Shown here one piece after another: positions 23,960 to 38,460 of a DNA stretch of 64,000 nucleotides. This DNA is from Bathymodiolus brooksi (Eukaryota > Mollusca > Bivalvia > Mytilida > Modiolidae). Location of the stretch: the NCBI GenBank assembly GCA_963680875.1, contig OY804588.1, forward strand, positions 58,478,369 to 58,542,368, in the 5' to 3' direction. The position numbers and the translations under genes are program-made. Under the pieces are notes generated by a model. It made no database searches and had not been told where the DNA came from. It saw only the letters and a program-made list of their open reading frames with translations. The stretch's first letter is position 1. Every line of letters begins with the position of its first letter.

Positions 23960-26900
23960 ACGCACAGTGTGTGTCATGAAAATCGTGCTGGACACAAGTA
24001 TCCGTCCATCGTGTTACTGTTACACGACACGAAGTGTGTCATGAAAATCGTGCTGGACACAAGTATCCGTCCATCGTGTTACTGTTAAACGACACGCACA
24101 GTGTATCATGAAAATCGTGCTGGACACAAGTATCCGTCCATCGTGTTACTGTTACACGACACGCACAGTGTGTCATGAAAATCTTGCTGGACACAAGTAT
24201 CCGTCCATCGTGTTACTGTTACACGACACGAGCAGTGTGTGTCATAAAAATCGTGCTGGACACAAGTATCCGTCCATCGTGTTACTGTTACACGACACGC
24301 ACAGTGTGTGTCATGAAAATCGTGCTGGACACACGTATCCGTCCATCGTGTTACTGTTACACGACACGCACAGTGTGTGTCATGAAAATCGTGCTGGACA
24401 CAAGTATCCGTCCATCGTGTTACTGTTACGCGACACGCACAGTGTGTCATGAAAATCGTGCTGGACACAAGTATCTGTCCATCGTGTTACTGTTACACGA
24501 TACGCACAGTGTGTCATGAAAATCGTGCTGGACACAAGTATTCGTCCATCGTGTTACTGTTACACGACACGCGCAGTGTGTCCTGAAAATCGTGCTGGAC
24601 ACAAGTATCCGTCCATCGTGTTACTGTTACACGACACGCACAGTGTGTGTCATGAAAACGTGCTGGACACAAGTATCCGTCCATCGTGTTACTGTTACAC
24701 GACACGCACAGCGTGTGTCATAAAAATCGTGCTGGACACAAGTATCCGTCCATGGTGTTACTGTTACACGACACCCACAGTGTGACATGAAAATCGTGCT
24801 GGACACAAATATCCGTCCATCGTGTTACTGTTACACGACACGCACAGTGTGTCATGAAAATCGTGCTGGACACAAGTATCCGTCCATCGTGTTACTGTTA
24901 CACGACACGCACAGTGTGTCATGAAAATCGTGCTGGACACAAGTATCTGTCCATCGTGTTACTGTTACACGACACTCACAGTGTGTGTCATGAAAATCGT
25001 GCTGGACACAAGTATCCGTCCATCGTGTTACTGTTACACGACACGCACAGTGTGTGTCATGAAAATCGTGCTGGACACAAGTATCCGTCCATCGTGTTAC
25101 TGTTACACGACACGCACAGTTTGTGTCATGAAAATCGTGCTGGACACAAGTATCAGTCCATCGTGTTACTGTTACACGACACGCACAGTGTGTGTCATGA
25201 AAACCGTGCTGGACACAAGTATCCGTCCATCGTGTTACTGTTACACGATACGCACAGTGTGTCATGAAAATCGTGCTGGACACAAGTATCCGTCCATCGT
25301 GTTACTGTTACACGACACGCACAGTGTGTGTCATGAAAATCGTGCTGGACACAAGTATCCGTCCATCGTGTTACTGTTACACGACACGCACAGTGTGTGT
25401 CATGAAAATCGTGCTGGACACAAGTATCCGTCCATCGTGTTACTGTTACACGACACGCACAGTGAGCTTCATGAAAATCGTTCTGGACACAAGTATCCGT
25501 CCATCGTGTTACTGTTACACGACACGCACAGTGTGTCATGAAAATCGTGCTGGACACAAGTATCCGTCCATCGTGTTACTGTTACACGACACGCACAGTG
25601 TGTGTCATGAAAATCGTGCTGGACACAAGTATCCGTCCATCGTGTTACTGTTGCACGACACGCACAGTGTGTGTCATGAAAATCGTGCTGGAAACAAGTA
25701 TCCGTCCATCGTGTTACTGTTACACGACACGCACAGTGTGTGTCATGAAAATCGTGCTGGACACAAGTATCCGTCCATCATGTTACTGTTACACGACACG
25801 CACAGTGTGTGTCATGGAAATCGTGCTGGACACAAGTATCAGTCCATCGTCTTACTGTTACACGACACGCACAGTCTGTGTCATGAAAATCGTGCTGGAC
25901 ACAGGTATCCGTCCATCGTGTTACTGTTACACGACACGCACAGTGTGTGTCATGAAAATTGTGCTGGACACAAGCATCCGTCCATTGCGTTACTGTTACA
26001 CGACACGCACAGTGTGTCATGAAAATCGTGCTGGACACAAGTATCCGTCCATCGTGTTACTGTTACACGACACGCACAGTGTGTCATGAAAATTGTGCTG
26101 GACACAAGTATCTGTTCATCGTGTTACTGTTACACGACACGCACAGTGTGTCATAAAAATCGTGCTGGACACAAGAATCCGTCCATCGTGTTACTGTTAC
26201 ACGACACGAACAGTGTGTGTCATGAAAATCGTGCTGGACACAAGTATCCGTCCATCGTGTTACTGTTACACGATACGCACAGTGTGTGTCATGAAAATCG
26301 TGCTGGACACAAGTATCCGTCCATCGTGTTACTGTTACACGACACGAAGTGTGTCATGAAAATTGTGCTGGACACAAGTATCCGTCCATCGTGTTACTGT
26401 TACACGATACGCACAGTGTGGCATGAAAATCGTGCTGGACACAAGTATTCGTCCATCGTGTTACTGTTACACGACACGCACAGTGTGTCCTGAAAATCGT
26501 GCTGGACACAAGTATCCGTCCATCGTGTTACTGTTACACGACACGCACAGTGTGGCATGAAAATCGTGCTGGACACAAGTATCCGTCCATCGTGTTACTG
26601 TTACACGACACGCACAGTGTGTCATGAAAATCGTGCTGGACACAAGTATCCGTCCATCGTGTTACTGTTACACGACACGCACAGTGTGTCATGAAAATCG
26701 TGCTGGACAAAGTATCCAACCATCGTGTTACTGTTACACGACACTCACAGTGTGTGTCATGAAAATCGTGCTGGACACAAGTATCCGTCCATCGTGTTAC
26801 TGTTACACGACACGCACAGTGTGTGTCATGAAAATCGTGCTGGACACAAGTATCCGTCCATCGTGTTACTGTTACACGACACGCACAGTGTGTGTCATGA

Positions 26901-27424
26901 AAATCGTGCTGGACACAAGTATCCGTCCATCGTGTTACTGTTACACGACACGCACAGTGTGTGTCATGAAAATCGTGTTGGACACAAGTATCCGTCCATC
27001 GTGTTATTGTTACACGATACGCACAGTGTGTGTCATGAAAATCGTGCTGGACACAAGTATCCGTCCATCGTGTTACTGTTACACGACACGAAGTGTGTCA
27101 TGAAAATCGTGCTGGACACAGGTATCCGTCCATCGTGTTACTGTTAAACGACACGCACAGTGTATCATGAAAATCGTGCTGGACACAAGTATCCGTCCAA
27201 CGTGTTACTGTTACACGACACGCACAGTGTGTCATGAAAATCTTGCTGGACACAAGTATCCGTCCATCGTGTTACTGTTACACGACACAAGCAGTGTGTG
27301 TCATGAAAATCGTGCTGGACACAAGTATCCGTCCATCGTGTTACTGTTAAACGACACGCACAGTGTGTGTCATGAAAATCGTGCTGGACACAAGTATCCG
27401 TCCATCGTGTTACTGTTACACGAC
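23960..27424 (+). repeat. 3465-bp higher-order unit, copy 2
   Basis: This is the tandem copy of 20495-23959. The junction falls in the nine bases 23960-23968 shared by both ends; the copies part at 27434 (C in CAGTCTG) against 23969 (G). A private change, GAGCTTCATG, is seen near 25466. Confidence 0.9.
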
Positions 27425-27906
27425 ACGCACAGTCTGTGTCATGAAAATCGTGCTGGACACAAGTATCCGTCCATCGTGTTACTGTTACACGACACGCACA
27501 GTGTGTTTCATGAATATCGTGCTGGACACAAGTATCCGTCCATCGTGTTACTGTTACGCGACACGCACAGTGTGTCATGAAAATCGTGCTGGACACAAGT
27601 ATCCGTCCATCGTGTTACTGTTACACGATACGCACAGTGTGTCATGAAAATCGTGCTGGACACAAGTATTCGTCCATCGTGTTACTGTTACACGACACGC
27701 ACAGTGTGTCCTGAAAATCGTGCTGGACACAAGTATCCGTCCATCGTGTTACTGTTACACGACACGCACAGTGTGTGGCATGAAAACGTGCTGGACACAA
27801 ATATCCGTCCATCGTGTTACTGTTACACGACACGCACAGCGTGTGTCATGAAAATCGTGCTGGACACAAGTATCCGTCCATCGTGTTAATGTTACACGAC
27901 ACTCAC

Positions 27907-28997
27907 TGTGTGTCATGAAAATCGTGCTGGACACAAGTATCCGTCCATCGTGTTACTGTTACACGACACTCACAGTGTGTGTCATGAAAACCGTGCTGGA
28001 CACAAGTATCCGTCCATCGTGTTACTGTTACACGACACGCACAGTGTGTATCATGAAAATCGTGCTGGACACAAGTATCCGTCCATCGTGTTACTGTTAC
28101 ACGACACGCACAGTGTGTGTCATGAAAATCGTGCTGGACACAAGTATCCGTCCATCGTGTTACTGTTACACGACACGAGCAGTGTGTGTCATAAAAATCG
28201 TGCTGAACACAAGTATCCGTCCATCGTGTTACTGTTACACGACACGCAAAGTGTGTGTCATGAAAATCGTGCTGGACACACGTATCCGTCCATCGTGTTA
28301 CTGTTACACGACACGCACAGTGTGTGTCATGAAAATCGTGCTGGACACAAGTATCCGTCCATCGTGTTACTGTTACGCGACACGCACAGTGTGTCATGAA
28401 AATCGTGCTGGACACAAGTATCTGTCCATCGTGTTACTGTTACACGATACGCACAGTGTGTCATGAAAATCGTGCTGGACACAAGTATTCGTCCATCGTG
28501 TTACTGTTACACGATACGCACAGTGTGTCATGAAAATCGTGCTGGACACAAGTATCCGTCCATCGTGTTACTGTTACACGACACGCACAGTGTGTGTCAT
28601 GAAAACGTGCTGGACACATGTATCCGTCCATCGTGTTACTGTTACACGACACGCACAGCGTGTGTCATAAAAATCGTGCTGGACACAAGTATCCGTCCAT
28701 GGTGTTACTGTTACACGACACCCACAGTGTGACATGAAAATCGTGCTGGACACAAATATCCGTCCATCGTGTTACTGTTACACGACACGCAGAGTGTGTC
28801 ATGAAAATCGTGCTGGACACAAGTATCCGTCCATCGTGTTACTGTTACACGACACGCACAGTGTGTCATGAAAATCGTGCTGGACACAAGTATCTGTCCA
28901 TCGTGTTAATGTTACACGACACTCACAGTGTGTGTCATGAAAATCGTGCTGGACACAAGTATCCGTCCATCGTGTTACTGTTACACGACACGCACAG
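27907..28997 (+). repeat. 1091-bp tandem unit, copy 1
   Basis: Sixteen monomers repeat at an offset of 1091. Markers are GTGTATC near 28047, ATAAAAATC with GCTGAACAC near 28190-28206, and a CACACGTATCC unit near 28276. It is preceded by a TTAATGTTAC unit near 27887. Confidence 0.88.
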
Positions 28998-30088
28998 TGT
29001 GTGTCATGAAAATCGTGCTGGACACAAGTATCCGTCCATCGTGTTACTGTTACACGACACTCACAGTGTGTGTCATGAAAACCGTGCTGGACACAAGTAT
29101 CCGTCCATCGTGTTACTGTTACACGACACGCACAGTGTGTATCATGAAAATCGTGCTGGACACAAGTATCCGTCCATCGTGTTACTGTTACACGACACGC
29201 ACAGTGTGTGTCATGAAAATCGTGCTGGACACAAGTATCCGTCCATCGTGATACTGTTACACGACACGAGCAGTGTGTGTCATAAAAATCGTGCTGAACA
29301 CAAGTATCCGTCCATCGTGTTACTGTTACACGACACGCACAGTGTGTGTCATGAAAATCGTGCTGGACACACGTATCCGTCCATCGTGTTACTGTTACAC
29401 GACACGCACAGTGTGTGTCATGAAAATCGTGCTGGACACAAGTATCCGTCCATCGTGTTACTGTTACGCGACACGCACAGTGTGTCATGAAAATCGTGCT
29501 GGACACAAGTATCTGTCCATCGTGTTACTGTTACACGATACGCACAGTGTGTCATGAAAATCGTGCTGGACACAAGTATTCGTCCATCGTGTTACTGTTA
29601 CACGATACGCACAGTGTGTCATGAAAATCGTGCTGGACACATGTATCCGTCCATCGTGTTACTGTTACACGACACGCACAGTGTGTGTCATGAAAACGTG
29701 CTGGACACATGTATCCGTCCATCGTGTTACTGTTACACGACACGCACAGCGTGTGTCATAAAAATCGTGCTGGACACAAGTATCCGTCCATGGTGTTACT
29801 GTTACACGACACCCACAGTGTGACATGAAAATCGTGCTGGACACAAATATCCGTCCATCGTGTTACTGTTACACGACACGCAGAGTGTGTCATGAAAATC
29901 GTGCTGGACACAAGTATCCGTCCATCGTGTTACTGTTACACGACACGCACAGTGTGTCATGAAAATCGTGCTGGACACAAGTATCTGTCCATCGTGTTAA
30001 TGTTACACGACACTCACAGTGTGTGTCATGAAAATCGTGCTGGACACAAGTATCCGTCCATCGTGTTACTGTTACACGACACGCACAG
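28998..30088 (+). repeat. 1091-bp tandem unit, copy 2
   Basis: Identity to copy 1 runs from 28998 to 30151. The junction lies in the 63 shared bases 28998-29060. Private changes include GTGATACTG near 29250 and ACATGTATCC near 29641. Confidence 0.88.
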
Positions 30089-30151
30089 TGTGTGTCATGA
30101 AAATCGTGCTGGACACAAGTATCCGTCCATCGTGTTACTGTTACACGACAC

Positions 30152-31829
30152 GCACAGTTTGTGTCATGAAAATCGTGCTGGACACAAGTATCAGTCCATC
30201 GTGTTACTGTTACACGACACGCACAGTGTGTGTCATGAAAACCGTGCTGGACACAAGTATCCGTCCATCGTGTTACTGTTACACGACACGCACAGTGTGT
30301 CATGAAAATCGTGCTGGACACAAGTATCCGTCCATCGTGTTACTGTTACACGACACGCACAGTGTGTGTCATGAAAATCGTGCTGGACACAAGTATCCGT
30401 CCATCGTGTTACTGTTACACGACACGCACAGTGTGTGTCATGAAAATCGTGCTGGACACAAGTATCCGTCCATCGTGTTACTGTTACACCACACGCACAG
30501 TGAGTGTCATGAAAATCCTTCTGGACACAAGTATCCGTCCATCGTGTTACTGTTACACGACACGCACAGTGTGTCATGAAAATCGTGCTGGACACAAGTA
30601 TCCGTCCATCGTGTTACTGTTACACGACACGCACAGTGTGTGTCATGAAAATCGTGCTGGACACAAGTATCCGTCCATCGTGTTACTGTTGCACGACACG
30701 CACAGTGTGTGTCATGAAAATCGTGCTGGAAACAAGTATCCGTCCATCGTGTTACTGTTACACGACACGCACAGTGTGTGTCATGAAAATCGTGCTGGAC
30801 ACAAGTATCCGTCCATCATGTTACTGTTACACGACGCGCACAGTGTGTGTCATGGAAATCGTGCTGGACACAAGTATCAGTCCATCGTCTTACTGTTACA
30901 CGACACGCACAGTGTGTGCCATGAAAATTGTGCTGGACACAAGCATCCGTCCATTGCGTTACTGTTACACGACACGCACAGTGTGTCATGAAAATCGTGC
31001 TGGACACAAGTATCCGTCCATCGTGTTACTGTTACACGACACGCACAGTGTGTCATGAAAATTGTGCTGGACACAAGTATCTGTTCATCGTGTTACTGTT
31101 ACACGACACGCACAGTGTGTCATAAAAATCGTGCTGGACACAAGAATCCGTCCATCGTGTTACTGTTACACGACACGAACAGTGTGTGTCATGAAAATCG
31201 TGCTGGACACAAGTATCCGTCCATCGTGTTACTGTTACACGATACGCACAGTGTGTGTCATGAAAATCGTGCTGGACACAAGTATCCGTCCATCGTGTTA
31301 CTGTTACACGACACGAAGTGTGTCATGAAAATTGTGCTGGACACAAGTATCCGTCCATCGTGTTACTGTTAAACGACACGCACAGTGTGTCATGAAAATC
31401 GTGCTGGACACAAGTATCCGTCCATCGTGTTACTGTTAAACGACACGCACAGTGTGTCATGAAAATCTTGCTGGACACAAGTATCCGTCCATCGTGTTAC
31501 TGAATTACGACACGAGCAGTGTGTGTCATGAAAATCGTGCTGGACACAAGTATCTGTCCATCGTGTTACTGTTACACGACACGCACAGTGTGTGTCATGA
31601 AAATCGTGCTGGACACAAGTATCCGTCCATTGTGTTACTGTTACACGACACGCACAGTCTGTGTCATGAAAATCGTGCTGGACACAAGTATCCGTCCATG
31701 GTGTTACTGTTACACGACACGCACAGTGTGTTTCATGAATATCGTGCTGGACACAAGTATCCGTCCATTGTGGTACTGTTACACGACACGAGCAGTGTGT
31801 GTCATGAAAATCGTGCTGGACACAAGTAC
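30152..31829 (+). repeat. Patchwork segment joining two repeat domains
   Basis: Bases 30,302 to about 31,330 follow the monomer order of 25,264-26,360. From about 31,380 the order follows that seen at 13,150-13,560 and 20,020-20,410, including a CTGAATTACGAC unit near 31501 where those copies have CTGTATTACGAC. Only satellite units are present. Confidence 0.8.
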
Positions 31830-33199
31830 CCGTCCATCGTGTTACTGTTACACGACACGCACAGTGTGTGTCATGAAAATCGTGTTGGACACAAGTATTC
31901 GTCCATCGTGTTATTGTTGCACGATACGCACAGTGTGTGTCATGAAAATCGTGCTGGACACAAGTATCCGTCCATCGTGTTACTGTTACACGACACGAAG
32001 TGTGTCATGAAAATCGTGCTGGACACAAGTATCCGTCCATCGTGTTACTGTTACACGACACGCACAGTGTGTCATGAAAATCGTGCTGGACACAAGTATC
32101 TGTCCATCGTGTTACTGTTACACGACACTCACAGTGTGTGTCATGAAAATCGTGCTGGACACAAGTATCCGTCCATCGTGTTACTGTTACACGACACGCA
32201 CAGTGTGTGTCATGAAAATCGTGCTGGACACAAGTATCCGTCCATCGTGTTACAGTTACACGACACGCACAGTGTGTGTCATAAAAATCGTGCTGGACAC
32301 AAGTATCCGTCCATCGTGTTACTGTTACACGACACGCACAGTTTGTGTCATGAAAATCGTGCTGGACACAAGTATCAGTCCATCGTGTTACTGTTACACG
32401 ACACGCACAGTGTGTGTCATGAAAATCGTGCTGGACACAAGTATCCGTCCATCGTGTTACTGTTACACGACACGCACAGTGTGTCATGAAAATCGTGCTG
32501 GACACAAGTATCCGTCCATCGTGTTACTGTTACACGACACGCACAGTGTGTGTCATGAAAATCGTGCTGGACACAAGTATCCGACCATCGTGTTACTGTT
32601 ACACGACACGCACAGTGTGTGTCATGAAAATCGTGCTGGACACAAGTATCCGTCCATCGTGTTACTGTTACACGACACGCACAGTGAGTTTCATGAAAAT
32701 CGTGCTGGACACAAGTATCCGTCCATCGTGTTACTGTTACACGACACGCACAGTGTGTCATGAAAATCGTGCTGGACACAAGTATCGTCCATCGTGTTAC
32801 TGTTACACGACACGCACAGTGTGTGTCATGAAAATCGTGCTGGACACAAGTATCAGTCCATCGTGTTACTGTTACACGACACGCACAGTGTGTGTCATGA
32901 AAATCGTGCTGGACACAAGTATCCGTCCATCGTGTTACTGTTGCACGACACGCACAGTGTGTGTCATGAAAATCGTGCTGGAAACAAGTATCCGTCCATC
33001 GTGTTACTGTTACACGACACGCACAGTGTGTGTCATGAAAATCGTGCTGGACACAAGTATCAGTCCATCGTGTTACTGTTACACGACACGCACAGTGTGT
33101 GTCATGAAAATCGTGCTGGACACAAGTATCCGTCCATCATGTTACTGTTACACGACACGCACTGTGTGTGTCATGAAAATCGTGCTGGACACAAGTATC
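31830..33199 (+). repeat. 1.37-kb block D, copy 1
   Basis: This block recurs at 34353-35722, 35929-37298 and 38461-39831. It begins with a GTGTTGG plus TATTGTTGCACGATAC pair of units, then a 65-bp unit, and later a TTACAGTTAC unit near 32252. A one-base deletion near 32784 (AGTATCGTCC) is shared with copies 2 and 3. Confidence 0.88.
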
Positions 33200-34112
33200 A
33201 GTCCATCGTGTTACTGTTACACGACACGCACAGTGTGTCATGAAAATCGTGCTGGACACAAGTATCCGTCCATCGTGTTACTGTTACACGACACGCACAG
33301 TGTGTGTCATGAAAATCGTGCTGGACACAAGTATCCGTCCATCGTGTTACTGTTACACGACACGAACAGTGTGTGTCATGAAAATCGTGCTGGACACAAG
33401 TATCCGTCCATCGTGTTACTGTTACACGACACGCACAGCGTGTGTCATGAAAATCGTGCTGGACACAAGTATCCGTCCATCGTGTTACTGTTACACGACA
33501 CGCACAGTGTGTCATGAAAATCGTGCTGGACACAAGTATCCGTCCATCGTGTTACTGTTACACGATACGCACAGTGTGTCATGAAAATCGTGCTGGACAC
33601 AAGTATTCGTCCATCGTGTTACTGTTACACGACACGCACAGTGTGTCCTGAAAATCGTGCTGGACACAAGTATCCGTCCATCGTGTTACTGTTACACGAC
33701 ACGCACAGTGAGTTTCATGAAAATCGTGCTGGACACAAGTATCCGTCCATCGTGTTACTGTTACACGATACGCACAGTGTGTCATGAAAATCGTGCTGGA
33801 CACAAGTATTCGTCCATCGTGTTACTGTTACACGACACGCACAGTGTGTCATGAAAATCGTGCTGGACACAAGTATCCGTCCATCGTGTTACTGTTACAC
33901 GACACGCACAGTGTGTGTCATGAAAACGTGCTGGACACAAGTATCCGTCCATCGTGTTACTGTTACACGACACGCACAGTGTGGCATGAAAATCGTGCTG
34001 GACACAAGTATCCGTCCATCGTGTTACTGTTGCACAACGCGCACATTGTGTCATGAAAATCGTGCTGGACACAAGTATCCGTCCATCGTGTTACTGTTAC
34101 ACGACACGCACA
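33200..34112 (+). repeat. Linking segment with block E, first occurrence
   Basis: The order from about 33,240 to 33,780 recurs near 37,477-38,020 and 40,144-40,690. Two adjacent similar stretches starting at 33581 and 33784, 203 bp apart, form a local three-monomer duplication. Only satellite units are visible. Confidence 0.75.
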
Positions 34113-35688
34113 GTGTGTCATGAAAATCGTGCTGGACACAAGTATCCGTCCATCGTGTTACTGTTACACGACACTCACAGTGTGTGTCATGAACATCGTG
34201 CTGGACACAAGTATCCGTCCATCGTGTTACTGTTACACGACACGCACAGTGTGTGTCATGAAAATCGTGCTGGACACAAGTATCCGTCTATCGTGTTACT
34301 GTTACACGACACGCACAGTGTGTGTCATAAAAATCGTGCTGGACACAAGTATCCGTCCATCGTGTTACTGTTACACGACACGCACAGTGTGTGTCATGAA
34401 AATCGTGTTGGACACAAGTATTCGTCCATCGTGTTATTGTTGCACGATACGCACAGTGTGTGTCATGAAAATCGTGCTGGACACAAGTATCCGTCCATCG
34501 TGTTACTGTTACACGACACGAAGTGTGTCATGAAAATCGTGCTGGACACAAGTATCCGTCCATCGTGTTACTGTTACACGACACGCACAGTGTGTCATGA
34601 AAATCGTGCTGGACACAAGTACCTGTCCATCGTGTTACTGTTACACGACACTCACAGTGTGTGTCATGAAAATCGTGCTGGACACAAGTATCCGTCCATC
34701 GTGTTACTGTTACACGACACGCACAGTGTGTGTCATGAAAATCGTGCTGGACACAAGTATCCGTCCATCGTGTTACAGTTACACGACACGCACAGTGTGT
34801 GTCATAAAAATCGTGCTGGACACAAGTATCCGTCCATCGTGTTACTGTTACACGACACGCACAGTTTGTGTCATGAAAATCGTGCTGGACACAAGTATCA
34901 GTCCATCGTGTTACTGTTACACGACACGCACAGTGTGTGTCATGAAAATCGTGCTGGACACAAGTATCCGTCCATCGTGTTACTGTTACACGACACGCAC
35001 AGTGTGTCATGAAAATCGTGCTGGACACAAGTATCCGTCCATCGTGTTACTGTTACACGACACGCACAGTGTGTGTCATGAAAATCGTGCTGGACACAAG
35101 TATCCGTCCATCGTGTTACTGTTACACGACACGCACAGTGTGTGTCATGAAAATCGTGCTGGACACAAGTATCCGTCCATCGTGTTACTGTTACACGACA
35201 CGCACAGTGAGTTTCATGAAAATCGTGCTGGACACAAGTATCCGTCCATCGTGTTACTGTTACACGACACGCACAGTGTGTCATGAAAATCGTGCTGGAC
35301 ACAAGTATCGTCCATCGTGTTACTGTTACACGACACGCACAGTGTGTGTCATGAAAATCGTGCTGGACACAAGTATCAGTCCATCGTGTTACTGTTACAC
35401 GACACGCACAGTGTGTGTCATGAAAATCGTGCTGGACACAAGTATCCGTCCATCGTGTTACTGTTGCACGACACGCACAGTGTGTGTCATGAAAATCGTG
35501 CTGGAAACAAGTATCCGTCCATCGTGTTACTGTTACACGACACGCACAGTGTGTGTCATGAAAATCGTGCTGGACACAAGTATCAGTCCATCGTGTTACT
35601 GTTACACGACACGCACAGTGTGTGTCATGAAAATCGTGCTGGACACAAGTATCCGTCCATCATGTTACTGTTACACGACACGCACTGT
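34113..35688 (+). repeat. 1576-bp tandem unit, copy 1 (contains block D copy 2)
   Basis: This is followed directly by its copy. It begins with a CTCACAG unit, then a unit with CATGAACATCG near 34189. Block D copy 2 occupies 34353-35722. Confidence 0.9.
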
Positions 35689-37264
35689 GTGTGTCATGAA
35701 AATCGTGCTGGACACAAGTATCCGTCCATCGTGTTACTGTTACACGACACTCACAGTGTGTGTCATGAACATCGTGCTGAACACAAGTATCCGTCCATCG
35801 TGTTACTGTTACACGACACGCACAGTGTGTGTCATGAAAATCGTGCTGGACACAAGTATCCGTCTATCGTGTTACTGTTACACGACACGCACAGTGTGTG
35901 TCATAAAAATCGTGCTGGACACAAGTATCCGTCCATCGTGTTACTGTTACACGACACGCACAGTGTGTGTCATGAAAATCGTGTTGGACACAAGTATTCG
36001 TCCATCGTGTTATTGTTGCACGATACGCACAGTGTGTGTCATGAAAATCGTGCTGGACACAAGTATCCGTCCATCGTGTTACTGTTACACGACACGAAGT
36101 GTGTCATGAAAATCGTGCTGGACACAAGTATCCGTCCATCGTGTTACTGTTACACGACACGCACAGTGTGTCATGAAAATCGTGCTGGACACAAGTATCT
36201 GTCCATCGTGTTACTGTTACACGACACTCACAGTGTGTGTCATGAAAATCGTGCTGGACACAAGTATCCGTCCATCGTGTTACTGTTACACGACACGCAC
36301 AGTGTGTGTCATGAAAATCGTGCTGGACACAAGTATCCGTCCATCGTGTTACAGTTACACGACACGCACAGTGTGTGTCATAAAAATCGTGCTGGACACA
36401 AGTATCCGTCCATCGTGTTACTGTTACACGACACGCACAGTTTGTGTCATGAAAATCGTGCTGGACACAAGTATCAGTCCATCGTGTTACTGGTACACGA
36501 CACGCACAGTGTGTGTCATGAAAATCGTGCTGGACACAAGTATCCGTCCATCGTGTTACTGTTACACGACACGCACAGTGTGTCATGAAAATCGTGCTGG
36601 ACACAAGTATCCGTCCATCGTGTTACTGTTACACGACACGCACAGTGTGTGTCATGAAAATCGTGCTGGACACAAGTATCCGTCCATCGTGTTACTGTTA
36701 CACGACACGCACAGTGTGTGTCATGAAAATCGTGCTGGACACAAGTATCCGTCCATCGTGTTACTGTTACACGACACGCACAGTGAGTTTCATGAAAATC
36801 GTGCTGGACACAAGTATCCGTCCATCGTGTTACTGTTACACGACACGCACAGTGTGTCATGAAAATCGTGCTGGACACAAGTATCGTCCATCGTGTTACT
36901 GTTACACGACACGCACAGTGTGTGTCATGAAAATCGTGCTGGACACAAGTATCAGTCCATCGTGTTACTGTTACACGACACGCACAGTGTGTGTCATGAA
37001 AATCGTGCTGGACACAAGTATCCGTCCATCGTGTTACTGTTGCACGACACGCACAGTGTGTGTCATGAAAATCGTGCTGGAAACAAGTATCCGTCCATCG
37101 TGTTACTGTTACACGACACGCACAGTGTGTGTCATGAAAATCGTGCTGGACACAAGTATCAGTCCATCGTGTTACTGTTACACGACACGCACAGTGTGTG
37201 TCATGAAAATCGTGCTGGACACAAGTATCCGTCCATCATGTTACTGTTACACGACACGCACTGT
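35689..37264 (+). repeat. 1576-bp tandem unit, copy 2 (contains block D copy 3)
   Basis: Identity continues to 37326, so the junction lies in the 62 shared bases 35689-35750. After 37326 a CGACACGGAAAG unit replaces CGACACTCACAG. Block D copy 3 occupies 35929-37298. The monomer after the CATGAACATCG change has GCTGAACAC here and GCTGGACAC in copy 1. Confidence 0.9.
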
Positions 37265-37326
37265 GTGTGTCATGAAAATCGTGCTGGACACAAGTATCCG
37301 TCCATCGTGTTACTGTTACACGACAC

Positions 37327-38460
37327 GGAAAGTGTGTGTCATGAAAATCGTGCTGGACACAAGTATCCGTCCATCGTGTTACTGTTACACGACACGCACA
37401 GTGTGTGTCATGAAAATTGTGCTGGACACAAGCATCTGTCCATTGCGTTACTGTTACACGACACGCACAGTGTGTCATGAAAATCGTGCTGGACACAAGT
37501 ATCCGTCCATCATGTTACTGTTACACGACACGCACAGTGTGTGTCATGAAAATCGTGCTGGACACAAGTATCCGTCCATCGTGTTACTGTTACACGACAC
37601 GAACAGTGTGTGTCATGAAAATCGTGCTGGACACAAGTATCCGTCCATCGTGTTACTGTTACACGACACGCACAGCGTGTGTCATGAAAATCGTGCTGGA
37701 CACAAGTATCCGTCCATCGTGTTACTGTTACACGACACGCACAGTGTGTCATGAAAATCGTGCTGGACACAAGTATCCGTCCATCGTGTTACTGTTACAC
37801 GATACGCACAGTGTGTCATGAAAATCGTGCTGGACACAAGTATTCGTCCATCGTGTTACTGTTACACGACACGCACAGTGTGTCCTGAAAATCGTGCTGG
37901 ACACAAGTATCCGTCCATCGTGTTACTGTTACACGACACGCACGGTGAGTTTCATGAAAATCGTGCTGGACACAAGTATCCGTCCATCGTGTTACTGTTA
38001 CACGACACGAACAGTGTGTGTCATGAAAATCGTGCTGGACACAAGTATCCGTCCATCGTGTTACTGTTACACGACACGCACAGCGTGTGTCATGAAAATC
38101 GTGCTGGACACAAGTATCCGTCCATCGTGTTACTGTTACACGACACGCACAGTGTGTCATGAAAATCGTGCTGGACACAAGTATCCGTCCATCGTGTTAC
38201 TGTTACACGACACGCACTGTGTGTGTCATGAAAATCGTGCTGGACACAAGTATCCGTCCATCGTGTTACTGTTACACGACACTCACAGTGTGTGTCATGA
38301 ACATCGTGCTGGACACAAGTATCCGTCCATCGTGTTACTGTTACACGACACGCACAGTGTGTGTCATGAAAATCGTGCTGGACACAAGTATCCGTCTATC
38401 GTGTTACTGTTACACGACACGCACAGTGTGTGTCATAAAAATCGTGCTGGACACAAGTAT
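37327..38460 (+). repeat. Linking segment with block E, second occurrence
   Basis: This starts with the first CGACACGGAAAG unit in the window, then a marker monomer at 37410 with CTGTCC, then block E. A CACGGTGAGTTTC unit occurs near 37941. From about 38195 it rejoins the 35668 path at an offset of 2532. Confidence 0.78.

Noticed and set aside
35317..36588. 423-codon open frame, and many shorter ones on both strands, as a repetitive cysteine-containing protein
   Set aside because: The same DNA is open in other frames and on the other strand, start and stop both come from TCATGA in the monomer, and small indels switch frames at random. I saw no codon bias, signal peptide or domain.
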